From Dryococelus australis (lineage: Eukaryota > Arthropoda > Insecta > Phasmatodea > Phasmatidae), in NCBI GenBank assembly GCA_029891345.1, contig CM057009.1, forward strand, positions 299,995,466 through 300,059,465: a DNA stretch of 64,000 nt, in the 5' to 3' direction. This document shows positions 45,898-58,070 of the stretch, piece by piece (position 1 is the stretch's first letter; each line of letters starts with the position of its first letter). The notes under the pieces were generated by a model, which saw nothing but the letters and a program-made list of their open reading frames with translations, was not told the origin of the DNA and did not search any database. The position numbers were made by a program, and so were the translations under genes.

Positions 45898-47034
45898 TTG
45901 GTCATGTTAAAAAAAAAAATCTGCTTTCGTGTAACATTAATGAATTAAATACGTACGGCGATAGTGATGCTATCTGTTGCCAATCGTCTGTAACATTTGT
46001 TTCCACTTGTTTGTGACGTCTTGAGTTTTGATTTGCTGGCGTAAAACGCAAAACGCTAAGACTTGAAAGCTGACTAACTTCTGAAACATTGCCTTTTTAC
46101 GTTCAGCGCCATGGCTACGTTTAACGTCGGTTTTAGCCCGAGCGTATACGATTCACGGATTCATGTTTTATTGTAACGCGTTATCGTAGCGTCAACGCGA
46201 TTGTAGATGGGCTTTACTCCCGTGTGACGGATTCGGCAACGGGCCAGTGCTGTTATTTCGTGATGCCCAATATGAGCTAGAACCATCTGAAGTTTTGTAT
46301 CCATCCGAAAAAGTAAATTTATTTTAGAAATATTATTCGAAAATCTACTATGAAATTAATCTCACTTATAGTTTAAGAAAATACATCACAGTAACGAAAT
46401 TTGTGACATAATGCATTCTGTAATAACGGAAACAGTATCATTCAGCAAGCAGATTGTTGATTTCAGAACACAGAACGCTGCGTTGCCAACAGTACATCAT
46501 TGCACAAAGTGATCAATAAAGAAATGGCTTAGGGAATACCTCGTAAAGACGCTTATGAGTAACCATAATTCAGGCGCTCTATATCATAAAGACTATCATA
46601 ATGGCTGTCTTTAAGCAAGCTGAAGCTAGAGAATAGGGCTCCAGGCGTATGTCCGACCTGGCTCCGTTCCAAGCGGCGCACAGCCGCTCAGGAAATATCG
46701 CGATATATTTCTGAGCCCGCGCAGACCTGCTAATAAATAACGCCTAATCAGTGGTGAAATTTCAGGAGTCTGTTTCTTTTTCCTTTTCTCCCTTCAAATT
46801 CGGTTTTTTTTTTTTACAACGCTTTGAACGTTCTGAGCGTGAGGTCAGTTTCAAACGGAACGATTTCCAGCGCGTTCGTCTTGTCGCTTCTCGAGTTGCG
46901 ATTCACGGCCTTGGGTGCCAGGTTACCCCCGCCCTTCAGAGAAGCCTTGTGCGGTCTTGGAATATAACTCTTTCAGACCCACTTTAATTTACGAGTTCAG
47001 GTGTTGCAAACAAGACAATTTATGAAGCTTGCTG
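45898..47034. other. Intergenic DNA
   Basis: No gene is recognised. A more GC-rich patch at 46620-46990 has an open frame of 78 codons without a domain. Confidence 0.4.
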
Positions 47035-47830
47035 TACTGAAGTCGACACAATGAGAAAAAGATTTTGTTGAATCAAAGGATATTTGTTTGGTGCAAAAAA
47101 AAAATGAATAGCTTGTATAGGGGCAAAGAAATATTTTGTTGCTGAAACCAAATTATTGTGTTGCTCTCATTTGGCTACATATTTGTTTGGCTACACGTAC
47201 ATTAAACAGTTTGGGCCAATGTAAAAAGATGTTACAAGTTCGACCGAGTTTCGAACCTAGATCAAGTGCGTTCGAGTGCTACGCTATAGTAATCTTACGT
47301 GATAGCTGATGACGCCGGAAAGCTTTTAAATAGATAGCCTTTAAGTTACTGCAAATATTGGGCAACATGTACAAACAAATATTTAAAGTTTTACAGCTTG
47401 GCGTGTCAGTTTCTTGTTGCATTGTTTTATTGATGTGTTTATACAATTGCTAAATACCAATAGACGCACTAACAAACACGGTCACTATCCTAATTGTCAC
47501 AAAAAATGCAAACAAACTCTGGAGATGTATTTTCGAACCAGGGCAGTCTAATGAGTGGCCAAACAAATATATACAGTTGATTCAACAAAATATTTATTTA
47601 ACAGTCTAAATTTTTTTTTGGCCCACCACAGAGATTTTGTTTATTCAAACGTATATTTTGTTATACGAACAAAGGTAATTTTGTTGCTTTTCTAATTTTG
47701 TTTGCTCAACAATGCATTTTGTTAGGGCAACTAAATATATATTTGGCCCTATACAAACCAATATTTTGTTCGTTTTCTCTCAGAGCATGATATTTGGTTC
47801 GTTGCCACAGCCAATATGTCCGGCTACAAT
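47035..47830. repeat. TTTGTT/AACAAA reiterated element with tRNA-like core, copy 2
   Basis: Words such as ATTTGTTTGGCTACA, AATATTTTGTTGCTG and CAACAAAATATTTATTT alternate across about 800 bp. A minus-strand tRNA-like segment is embedded at about 47222-47310, with a B-box AGGTTCGAAACTCGG. The same arrangement occurs at 61535-62190. Confidence 0.65.
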
Positions 47831-47984
47831 AATATGAACCAATCATGACCTAGACTAGTGAGACGGTTTGCGAATCGTTTAAACACAGGTGAGATTGTTG
47901 GTTATTGAGCTTCTTCGTGTGCAGTACAGACCAAAAATTACCTAGACGTGCGTAATATAAACAAATGTGTATACTGGACATGAG

Positions 47985-48769
47985 TGAGTTAAGGTAGAAA
48001 TATATCGACTCCGAAAGGAGCACTGCACACGACTGATCAATTTTCAGAGTTCACTTAAAACTAGTGCGCGCGCTAACAAAGTTGTTAGAAAAGTACATCT
48101 CAGGTTGCACATGACAGAAGGAAGCATATACTTCGTTACAATAAACAAATATTTTGCCGAATTTTATTTGTTCTAAAATCAAATATTAAGTGTCTGGGTT
48201 TTGTTAAAATGAAAGAATATTTACACCATGGATGCTTTAGAATACATATTTTACAAAAAAAATTATAATGCAAGATTATAATAATACCTACTTACTCCAA
48301 ATTTACGTAATGAAATATTAGTAATAATGTTTATAAACATTTTAAAAATGGTTTTTCTTTTGCCCATTTAATTTATAAAAATACAAATGTTCGTAGTTGA
48401 AATTGATTAATTATTTACAATGTTTGTAAATATTGTTAATAATTTCTTATTTCATACGATTAGACTCATTAATATGGTGATTGTGTTTGTAGAAAGGGAG
48501 AGAGGTGAGGTTCGCAAAATCTGTTTTCTGAAGCATACAGAATCGAAATACGCTTGAATTCTGATAAAAAATATATTTTTAATATTTGATTTATAAATGT
48601 TTATATGAGTAACTTTTACCTAAAACGATTTTAGTGTTACAAAGTTATGCTTTCTTATTTCATACGTAACATAAATCATACTTTTCCGAGAGTTTTGGTA
48701 GCGTCTGCGCTCAGTTTTAGTCGACTCAGCATGTCGTACAGTCTAGTGTATTGCAGAATTGGAAGCCGT
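47985..48769. mobile_element. FB-1, copy 4, most diverged
   Basis: GGAGCACTGCACACGACTGA at 48017 pairs with CGTACAGTCTAGTGTATTGC near 48735, and TTGTTAGAAAAGTACATCTC with ATCATACTTTTCCGAGAG. The arms are about 330 bp. Confidence 0.75.
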
Positions 48770-49539
48770 TCAGCTTCTGCATTAGAAGTCTGCAAACTGC
48801 GTCGCACGAAAAAATTAATCATGCTTGAGGCCCAGTCCGGAACACAGTTCTACAGATGTCACGTGTATGTGAGGTATGTGAGTGGTGTTGTTTGGCGAGA
48901 GACCTAAGCAAAGCTTCAAGGCCGATCCACATTGACGATAACACGGGGCTCATTACGTTACTTCTGCGTTTACTCTGTGTCTATTTTTTTTTTTTTTTTT
49001 TTTTTTTTACAGAATCGTACCTATGTTCACGTCGGAGCTAAGAAATACTCGCCTTTGATAAGTTGTAATATAGTACTATTAAGTATGGTGTATTTGAGAT
49101 CTGAAAAAAATTGTTGTGTTTACGTGTGTATATTTGCAATTGAACTTTCGCGGGAGCCGTTATTATAGCATTTAAACATTTCCCTCTACGTGCAAAAAAA
49201 TAGTCTCATCTCTCTCATAAACTGACGCCAAAATGTACCCAAATATATATTAAATTTCACAGTTCTTTAAATCGTTAAGTTGTTTATCGTATACAGAATA
49301 CACACAAGCGAAATTGTTAATTTCAACGTCTGTTGAAATCGTGACATAATATAAAATAAACAACCAAATCGGAATTTCGTATGAACAAAAATTAAACATA
49401 AAACAAGCGAAAAGAATGGTCCCATGAATCTATTTTGCAAAAAGTACTTCACCCTTTCGTTATGCTGAACATTTTGCACGAAATAATTACCTATGCGACG
49501 CTCTTTAATTCGTTGGAATACCCGGTTGTGGGAGATACC
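48770..49539. other. Intergenic DNA with poly-T
   Basis: A T run of about 24 bases lies at 48986-49009. Nothing else is recognised. Confidence 0.45.
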
Positions 49540-50100
49540 GGAGTATATAGCTATAGTCAGTTCTGAGGCATCGGCATCTGGTACAGGAGAAAGGCGTCGG
49601 GGGCCGCTATGTTGGGACGTCACCCGTCCGCCATCCTTTTCCCTTTTCCCCTCAAAGTCAACTAAATTTCCTTAAAAATGTCCCTTTGTTCCCTAAAATT
49701 TCCCTGAAAGTTCCCCTTTTTCATTATTGCAAAAAAAGAAAACAGAAATGTCCCGTTTTTCCCGGAACAGGTGAGACGGATTAGCGACCCAGGAGATCGT
49801 AATTAGCGACCCTGAGATTACGAGAGCAGGAACCATGACCTTTTACCTTTAACATTGAAAGCCCATAAATTGAAACAAAAATTCCAAAAAAATACCAAAA
49901 ATACATTATTGGAAATTATTTTAATTTAGTAAAAATTTACAAGCATTTATTTAAATAAGTTAAATTTCCTGATGTACTCCCTCACCACCTCATCAAACAA
50001 ATTAGTCTGCAGATCTCCAACCCCCCCTCCCACGCCCATACCCAGTCAGCCATCTTGGTGCTGTCAGGCAGCGTAGCATCTATATTTGATGCAGGTGACC
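49540..50100 (-). repeat. Dispersed repeat X, copy 2 (inverted)
   Basis: GGACGTCACCCGTCCGCCAT, the TTTCCCTTTTCCC and TGTCCCTTTGTTCCC tracts, and GGATTAGCGACCCAGGAG are the reverse complements of the blocks at 33600-34320. CAGTCAGCCATCTTGGTG lies near its far end. Confidence 0.65.
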
Positions 50101-51029
50101 TTGCTCCATGACCTTGAATGACATTGAAAACCAAAACTCGAGAAAATATGCATACAATTCAGCAAGGCCCCTCCTCAATACCATAATTAAAGATTAATAT
50201 TACACAATACATAGATATGTACCCCTTCCCCCGCACAACACACATCAGTTCACTGCCAGATGTCCAAGGGTGAACTTCGATGATGCCGATCTCCAAAAAT
50301 AAAATATTAATATTAAGGACCTTTATCACACATATACATTTTAAGAATTTAAAAATATATATTTTTTAATTAATCAATTAAAAAATCAATAGAATCGTAT
50401 AGGATTAATTTTATCGGATTAAGCTATGCTAAATCCAATCTTCTGATCGGATTATTTAGCGGATTAAATATGTCAATTAATTTGATATCAAATCGATAAT
50501 CTGATTAATCAAACGTGCAGTAGAACCCCCCTGCCCCTACTACTTGAGTTCGTTAGTCGTAAGCGAAACCTTACTATGATAGAAACAATATTGGTTAATG
50601 AAGTTCACAACGGTGTTTTGCGGGTTGTGGGCTCGATGTCGTAGTGAGTGGGATTCGAGTATTCAAACTCTCAATTGCGAGTTCAGCGTGTACCTAATAC
50701 ACTACCTTGTTTATAGTTAAAATGTGGCTTCATCATCTACATAAGGGCAATCTAATAAGTGGCACACGCGACAAGGCTTGCAAACTTCATCTCGTGGAAG
50801 GTTAATTCTATGGAATAATTTTCGTGAAACATTTACTTACTGGGAATAAAGGAACGATATGATCCGTTCATAAGTACTTAAGAATATCCCTAAGGAATTA
50901 GTTCGTAACCTGATGCAAAGAATCGAACACGGACAAGTATGGCGTCGTTGCCAGACAAAAGGTGCAGACTACTTCCTAGTATGGCAGAACGCATGCGCAG
51001 AATATAGAGGATGTAGATTTGCAGTCGCA
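50101..51029. other. Intergenic DNA
   Basis: AT-rich, with a self-similar TTAATCAATTAAAAAATCAA patch at 50368-50520. No gene. Confidence 0.4.
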
Positions 51030-51260
51030 GAAAAAATGTTTTCTGTGAACAACATGAACGCTTGTGCTGCCAAATAAATGGTTCGTAGCAGCCAATAAAC
51101 GGTTTTTTTTTTCAATAAACAAATATGTTAGGGAACACTAAATACCTTAGCTAATAGTCAATCTACGTATTATTGAGCACCACAATCTGTTTTGTGCCAA
51201 GCAACATAATTTTCTATCAAACAAACAGTTTTTGCAGCCACTACCAATTTTTTTTTTTTT
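51030..51260. repeat. TTTGTT/AACAAA reiterated element, fragment 3
   Basis: It contains CAATAAACAAATATGTTAGG, CACAATCTGTTTTGTGCC and CAAACAGTTTTTGCAGCC. The texture matches the other copies, but the tRNA-like core is absent. Confidence 0.5.
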
Positions 51261-51426
51261 CGTGTAATCATAGTTAGTCGTAAGTTGTTTATTATTTCCT
51301 TTCTCGTTTCAATGGAAAATCACAGCTTATAGAGTACCAACATTCGTTGAATTTGAAATTTTTTGTATATTACGTCCGTATACCATACGCGCCTTCATTT
51401 TGCACTGTTGTACATTCCCCAATCCC

Positions 51427-51849
51427 GGTAAAGTCTGTGCTCGATAAAGTGGGCACTTTTGAAATCAGCCTTATAAAAAAGCAACTGCCAAAATCTGCAC
51501 ATATTTTAACGGGCGCACTAAGTGGCATGCGCCCAGCGAAGTTGGAAGTGATAGACGGGAAACAGTTCCATAAATTAACGTCGAATAATAAATGTTAGGT
51601 AACCATTTGTGATAACATATTTACTTCGCTTTCGGGTTTTTTTTTAATTCATCGAAGTGTAAAAATGACCAGATATGTAACACATTTTCTTTTATTATAA
51701 TTACACAATCTCACCTGACCGACGCATGAGTAAACTGATGAAACCCACGGCAATGCTAATTTTAAAAAAGGCGGAGGAACACAACGTACATACAAGAAGA
51801 ACTTAAGCAGGGCTTTCAAAAGTGCTCATTTTACCATGAACAGCATATA
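51427..51849. mobile_element. MITE-1, long form, copy 4
   Basis: AAGTCTGTGCTCGATAAAGT at the left is inverted as CATTTTACCATGAACAGCAT at the right. The interior matches 38804-39226 throughout. Confidence 0.85.
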
Positions 51850-52062
51850 CTAATCACTCATCCTTCACAGTTTTATACTGCGTGATGACTTGCCATAGCT
51901 GTGGGATATTTTATTCTAAAGCATATACAGTTCAGCGACAAAATTTTATGAAACATATTAACATCAAATTATTCCATCAAACGTGAAAGATTTAGGAAAT
52001 TTGAGATCTCCGGCCGCTGCTGGATGCAGCTGTGACAGCCGCCGCCATCGTGTTTCAGTGGC

Positions 52063-55000
52063 TGGTTGAGCCAGAGGGTATTGTGCGTGCGGCTACGAGA
52101 GCCTTCAACCAGATGGTATTGTGCGTGCGGTTACGAGAGCCTTAAACCAGAGGGTATTGTGCGTACGGCTACGAGACCCTTGAGCCAGAGGGTGTTGTGC
52201 GTGTGGCTACGAGAGCCGTGAACCAGATGGTATTGTGCGTGCGGTTACGAGAGCATTGAACCAGATGGTATTGTCCGTGTGGTTACGAGAGCCTTGAGCC
52301 AGAGGGTATTGTGCGTACTGCTACGAGACCCTTGAGTCAGAGGGTGTTGTGAGTGTGGCTACGAGAGCCGTGATCCAGAGAATATTGTGCGTGTGGCTAC
52401 GAGAGCCGTGATGCAGAGAATATTGTGCGTGCGGCTACGAGAGCCTTGAGCCAGAGGGTATTGTGCGTGCGGGTACGAGACCTTGAGTCAGAGGGTATTG
52501 TGCGTGGGCTACGAGAGCCTTGAACCAGAGGGTATTGTGCGTACGGCTACGAGAACCTTGAGCCAGAGGGTATGTGGGTGCGGCTACGAGACCTTGAGTC
52601 AGAGGGTATTGTGCGTGGGGTTACGAGAGCCTTGAACCAGAGGGTATGTGCGTACGGCTACGAGACCCTTGGTCAGAGGTGTTGTGCGTGTAACTACGAG
52701 AGCCGTGATCCAGAGAATATTGTGCGTACGGCTACGAGAGCCTTGAACCAGAGGGTATTGTGCGTGCGGCTACGAGACCCTTGAGTCAGAGGGTATTGTG
52801 CGTGGGGCTACGAGAGCCTTGAGCCAGAGAATATTGTGCGTGCGGCTACGAGAGCCTTGAACCAGAGGGTATTGTGCGTGCGGCTACGAGACCCTTGAGT
52901 CAGAGGGTATTGTGCGTGCGGCTACGAGAGCCTTGAGCAAGAGAGTATTGTGCTGTGGTTACGAGAGCCTTGAACCAGAGGGTATTGTGCGTACGGCTAC
53001 GAGACCCTTGAGCCAGAGGGTATTGTGCGTACGGCTACGAGACCCTTGAGTCAGAGAGGTATTGTGCGTGGGCTCGAGAGTTGAGCAAGGGTATGTGGTG
53101 TGGTTACGAGAGCCTTGAACCAGAGGGTATTGTGCGTGGGGCTACGAGAGCCTTGAGCATGAGATATTGTGCGTGCGGCTACGAGAGCCTTGAGCCAGAG
53201 AATATTGTGCGTGCGGCTACGAGAGCCTTGAGCAAGAGGGTATTGTGCGTGTGGTTACGAGAGCCTTGAGTCAGAGGGTATTGTGCGTGGGGCTACGAGA
53301 GCTTGAGCCAGAGAATATTGTGCGTGCGGCTACGAGAGCCTTGAGCCAGAGAGTATTGTGCGTGTGGTTACGAGAACCTTGAGCCAGAGAATATTGTGCG
53401 TGCGGCTACGAGAGCCTTGAGCCAGAGAGTATTGTGCGTGTGGTTACGAGAGCCTTGAGCCAGAGAATATTGTGCGTGTGGCTACGAGAGCCTGTGATGC
53501 AGAGAATATTGTGCGTGCGGCTACGAGAGCCTTGAGCCAGAGGGTATTGTGCGTGCGGTACGAGACCCTTGAGTCAGAGGTATTGTGCGTGGGCTACGAG
53601 AGCCTTGAACCAGAGGGTATTGTGCGTACGGTTACGAGAACCTTGAGCCAGAGGGTATTGTGGGTGCGGCTACGAGACCTTGATCAGAGGTATTGTGCGT
53701 GGGTTACGAGAGCCTTGAACCAGAGGGTATTGTGCGTACGGCTACGAGACCCTTGAGTCAGAGGGTGTTGTGCGTGGTAACTACGAGAGCCGTGATCCAG
53801 AGAATATTGTGCGTACGGCTACGAGAGCCTTGAACCAGAGGGTATTGTGGTGCGGCTACGAGACCCTTGAGTCAGAGGGTATTGTGCGTGGGGCTACGAG
53901 AGCCTTGAGCCAGAGAATATGTGCGTGCGGCTACGAGAGCCTTGAACCAGAGGGTATTGTGCGTGCGGCTACGAGACCTTGAGTCAGAGGGTATTGTGCG
54001 TGCGGCTACGAGAGCCTTGAGCAGAGAGTATTGTGCGTGTGGTTACGAGACCTTGAACAGAGGGTATTGTGCGTACGGCTACGAGACCTTGAGCCAGAGG
54101 GTATTGTGCGTCGGCTACGAGACCTTGAGTCAGAGGGTATTGTGCGTGGGCTACGAGAGCCCTTGAGCAAGAGGGTATTGTGCGTGGGTTACGAGAGCCT
54201 TGAACCAGAGGGTATTGTGCGTGGGGCTACGAGAGCCTTGAGCATGAGGAATATTGTGCGTGCGGCTACGAGAGCCTTGAGCCAGAGAATATTGTGCGTG
54301 CGGCTACGAGAGCCTTGAGCAGAGGGTATTGTGCGTGTGGTTACGAGAGCCTTGAGTCAGAGGGTATTGTGCGTGGGGCTACGAGAGCCTTGACCAGAGA
54401 ATATTGTGCGTGCGGCTACGAGAGCCTTGAGCCAGAGAGTATTGTGCGTGTGGTTACGAGACCTTGAGCCAGAGAATATTGTGCGTGCGGCTACGAGAGC
54501 CTTGAGCCAGAGAGTATTGTGCGTGTGGTTACGAGAGCCTTGAGCCAGAGAATATTGTGCGTGTGGCTACGAGAGCCGTGATGCAGAGAATATTGTGCGT
54601 GCGGCTACGAGAGCCTTGAGCCAGAGGGTATTGTGCGTGCGGCTACGAGACCCTTGAGTCAGAGGGTATTGTGCGTGGGGCTACGAGAGCCTTGAACCAG
54701 AGGGTATTGTGCGTACGGCTACGAGAACCTTGAGCCAGAGGGTATTGTGGGTGCGGCTACGAGACCCTTGAGTCAGAGGGTATTGTGCGTGGGGTTACGA
54801 GAGCCTTGAACCAGAGGGTAACGTGCGTACGGCTACGAGACCCTTGAGTCAGAGGGTGTTGTGCGTGTAACTACGAGAGCCGTGATCCAGAGAATATTGT
54901 GCGTACGGCTACGAGAGCCTTGAACCAGAGGGTATTGTGCGTGGGGCTACGAGAGCCTTGAGCCAGAGAATATTGTGCGTGCGGCTACGAGAGCCTTGAA

Positions 55001-56740
55001 CCAGAGGGTATTGTGCGTGCGGCTACGAGAGCCTTGAGCAAGAGGGTATTGTGCGTGTGGTTACGAGAGCCTTGAACCAGAGGGTATTGAGCGTACGGCT
55101 ACGAGACCCTTGAGTCAGAGGGTATTGTGCGTGCGGCTACGAGAGCCTTGAGCCAGAGAATATTGTGCGTGCGGCTACGAGAGCCTTGAGCAAGAGGGTA
55201 TTGTGCGTGTGGTTACGAGAGCCTTGAACCAGATGGTATTGTGCGTACGGCTACGAGACCCTTGAGCCAGAGAGTATTGTGTGTACGGCTACGAGACCCT
55301 TGAGTCAGAGGGTATTGTGCGTGTGGCTACGAGAGCCTTGAGCCAGAGAATATTGTGCGTGCGGCTACGAGAGCCTTGAGCCAGAGAATATTGTGCGTGC
55401 GGCTACGAGAGCCTTGAGCAAGAGGGTATTGTGCGTGTGGTTACGAGAGCCTTGAACCAGAGGGTATTTTGCGTACGGCTACGAGACCCTTGAGCCAGAG
55501 GGTATTGTGCGTACGGCTACGAGACCCTTGAGTCAGAGGGTATTGTGCGTGGGGCTACGAGAGCCTTGAGCAAGAGGGTATTGTGCGTGTGGTTACGAGA
55601 GCCTTGAACCAGAGGGTATTGTGAGTGGGGCTACGAGAGCCTTGAGCCAGAGAATATTTTGCGTGCGGCTACGAGAGCCTTGAGCAAGAGGGTATTGTGC
55701 GTGTGGTTACGAGAGCCTTGAACCAGAGGGTATTTTGCGTACGGCTACGAGACCCTTGAGTCAGAGGGTATTGTGCGTGCGGCTACGAGACCCTTGAGTC
55801 AGAGGGTATTGTGCGGGGGCTACGAGAGCCTTGAGCCTGAGGGTATTGTGCGTGTGGCTACGAGAGCCTTGAGTCATAGGGTATTGTGCGTGGGGTACGA
55901 GAGCCTTGAACCAGATGGTATTGTGCTTACGGCTACGAGAGCCTTGAGCCAGAGAATATTGTGCGTGCGGCTACGAGAGCCTTGAGCCAGAGAGTATTGT
56001 GCGTGTGGTTACGAGAGCCTTGAGCCAGAGAATATTGTGCGTGCGGCTACGAGAGCCTTGAGCCAGAGAGTATTGTGCGTGTGGTTACGAGAGCCTTGAG
56101 CCAGAGAATATTGTGCGTGCGGCTACGAGAGCCGTGATCCAGAGAATATTGTGCGTGCGGCTACGAGAGCCTTGAGCCAGAGAATATTGTGCGTGCGGCT
56201 ACGAGAGCCTTGAGCCAGAGAGTATTGTGCGTGTGGTTACGAGAGCCTTGAGCCAGAGGGTATTGGTCGTGTGGTTACGAGAGCCTTAAACCAGAGGGTA
56301 TTGTGCGTACAGCTACGAGAGCCTTAAACCAGAGGGTATTGTGCGTACGGCTACGAGACCCTTGAGTCAGAGGGTATTGTGCGTGGGGCTACGAGAGCCT
56401 TGAACCAGATGGTATTGTGCGTGTGGTTACGAGAGCCTTAAACCAGAGGGTATTGTGCGTGTGGCTACGAGACCCTTGAGTCAGAGAGTATTGTGCGTGT
56501 GGCTACGAGAGCCTTGAGCCAGAGGGTATTGTGCGTGTGGTTACGAGAGCCGTGATCCAGAGAGTATTGTGCGTGTGGCTACGAGACCCTTGAGCCAGAG
56601 GGTATTGTGCGTACGGCTACGAGAGCCTTGAGCCAGAGGGTGTTGTGCGTGTGGCTACGAGAGCCGTGATCCAGAGAGTATTGTGCGTGCGGCTACGAGA
56701 CCCTTGAGTCAGAGTGTTTTGTGCGTGCGGCTACGATAGT
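52063..56740. repeat. Minisatellite array, 38-bp unit, about 120 copies, with higher-order period
   Basis: The unit reads TATTGTGCGTGCGGCTACGA, then GAGCCTTGAGCCAGAGGG. Variants fall in a few classes: GAGCC versus GACCC, GTGATCC versus TGAGCC or TGAACC, and GAATATTG versus GGGTATTG. Distinct markers recur at about 1.09 kb: a TAACTACGAG unit at 52691, 53778 and 54868, and a GTGATGCAG unit at 52409, 53495 and 54579. Most units between about 52460 and 54470 lack one or more bases; units after 54475 are almost all exactly 38 bp. Because 38 is not a multiple of three and one register holds TGA in every unit, the open frames are chance. Confidence 0.95.
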
Positions 56741-56993
56741 CTGGAAATCGCGCTCTGGCGAGAGCTGGACGCATTTCTCCAGCGCCCGGGCGCTCGCAGA
56801 CGGCGGGGAACCAGTTCTGCAGCGTTATCCCGCTCTTCGGCCCTCGAAACACGACTTTCTTCTTCGCCCCGCCATCGCGTGGCGTGCGCGGTGATGCCGT
56901 CTTACCCGTGCACAGCCGGTCGCCACCCAGTTGCTTTCAAACTCTTCGAATTTGTTCACGATTAATCTAGCACTTTTACTGCAAAAGAAATCT
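56741..56993. other. GC-rich flank of the minisatellite
   Basis: A CG-dense stretch with GCGCCCGGGCGCTCGCAG adjoins the array. No gene is evident. Confidence 0.4.
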
Positions 56994-57625
56994 AAGGTAA
57001 AATTTCCTTACATGTAAGGGAAGCTAATGACCTCCACTTGTCAGATATTTTTATTGTATTGTAAAGGGCGTTTTTTACTGTCCCCCGGTTTTATGCTTGA
57101 AAGGTTAGCAGGGGACGGCTTAAATTAACATCTACGCTCTGCCCGGGATTCAAACCCAGAGCGTCCCAAGCCCAAGATCGGTGGCGCACCACCCGACTGC
57201 GCCACAGAACGTCGGCTAAATGTAAGGAAAAATTACCAGTTAAATGTGGCGTTACTTCATATAACAAGTAAGGAACTGTTGCCCAATCGTACGAAAAAAG
57301 TACATAACAAAAGTGTTGGAAAATGTCATACATGTAAGGTAGTATTAACTATATTGTATAATAAAAATTACATATAAAAATACGCAACTGTATCAGAACT
57401 CTTAATTTGTTTTTCACGTGCATCGTGTATCGAAAAGTAGCCGAAACCTCAAATCTTCGACACTTGCCTTTAGATGGGCGAGAGCCTTAGTCATTCAGCA
57501 TGATAGGCCGATGCGCTATCCATTACATCACGACGACAGCACGGCAGTTTAGTGAATATAAGTGTGTTAAAATATTGTTTCTTCCGCCCGTCCTCCCACT
57601 TAGCTGTTGAGACAATGCTGTAGAA
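56994..57625 (-). mobile_element. Composite element T, minus copy, split by SINE-B
   Basis: On the minus strand this copy reads CAACAGCTAAGTGGGAGGAC and GGGCGGAAGAAAC, then a tRNA-like GTAATGGATAGCGCATCGGC (57510-57530). It continues to TGTACTTTTTTCGTACGATT and GGTAATTTTTCCTTAC. The SINE-B at 57050-57213 interrupts it, after which CCCTTACATGTAAGG and AATTTTACCTTAG close it. The plus copy is at 59455-59850. The tRNA-like core suggests a polymerase III-driven or SINE-hybrid element. Confidence 0.6.
57050..57213 (-). repeat. tRNA-derived SINE-B, minus strand, nested
   Basis: Reading leftward: GTTCTGTGGCGCAGTCGGGT (A-box), CTCTGGGTTTGAATCCCGGG (B-box), GCCGTCCCCTGCTAACC, and GCCCTTTACAATACAAT at the end. 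It sits inside element T. Confidence 0.8.
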
Positions 57626-58070
57626 ATGCACGCGTCGTAAGCTAATTTTCACACGCATTTATGGGAAATAATATGCTACAGAACGGGTTAAATCATTCCG
57701 CCAAGTGAGACGTTAACATCGTCACAGGTCTGATCACTTTATCCATGCGTCAGAAAAGTGAGACGTTAACATCTTCACAGGTCTGATCACTTTATCCATG
57801 CGTCAGCAAAGTGAAACAGTGGAGTTGTTAGAACTGTGTATGTGTTCCGAATACGCAAACTCAGGCTCTCGTGTAAATGAAATGAGACACTAAACTCAGA
57901 CACCGTGAATTTAAACATTTCACTCGCAGCACAAAGTCAAGTTACAGAACTACTTTTACCTATCCATTGCCAACTTAGCTGCGAGCTTGCAAGCCAGTGT
58001 GTACTGCAGCATATTCCCTCTATGTTATTTCTGCATTTATTATTATTTAAAAAAATAATTTTTAATTGTT
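57626..58070. repeat. MITE-1-like internal fragment with local duplication
   Basis: GTGAGACGTTAACATCNTCA and TCACTTTATCCATGCGTCAG occur twice in tandem (57706-57758 and 57763-57810). The wording matches the internal CATGCGTCGGTCA region of MITE-1, so this is probably a rearranged internal piece. Confidence 0.6.

Noticed and set aside
52572..54318. Several plus-strand ORFs with repeats of the type RAATRALSQR
   Set aside because: They are by-products of the 38-bp minisatellite. The unit length is not divisible by three and one register holds TGA in every unit, so frames open and close with local indels.
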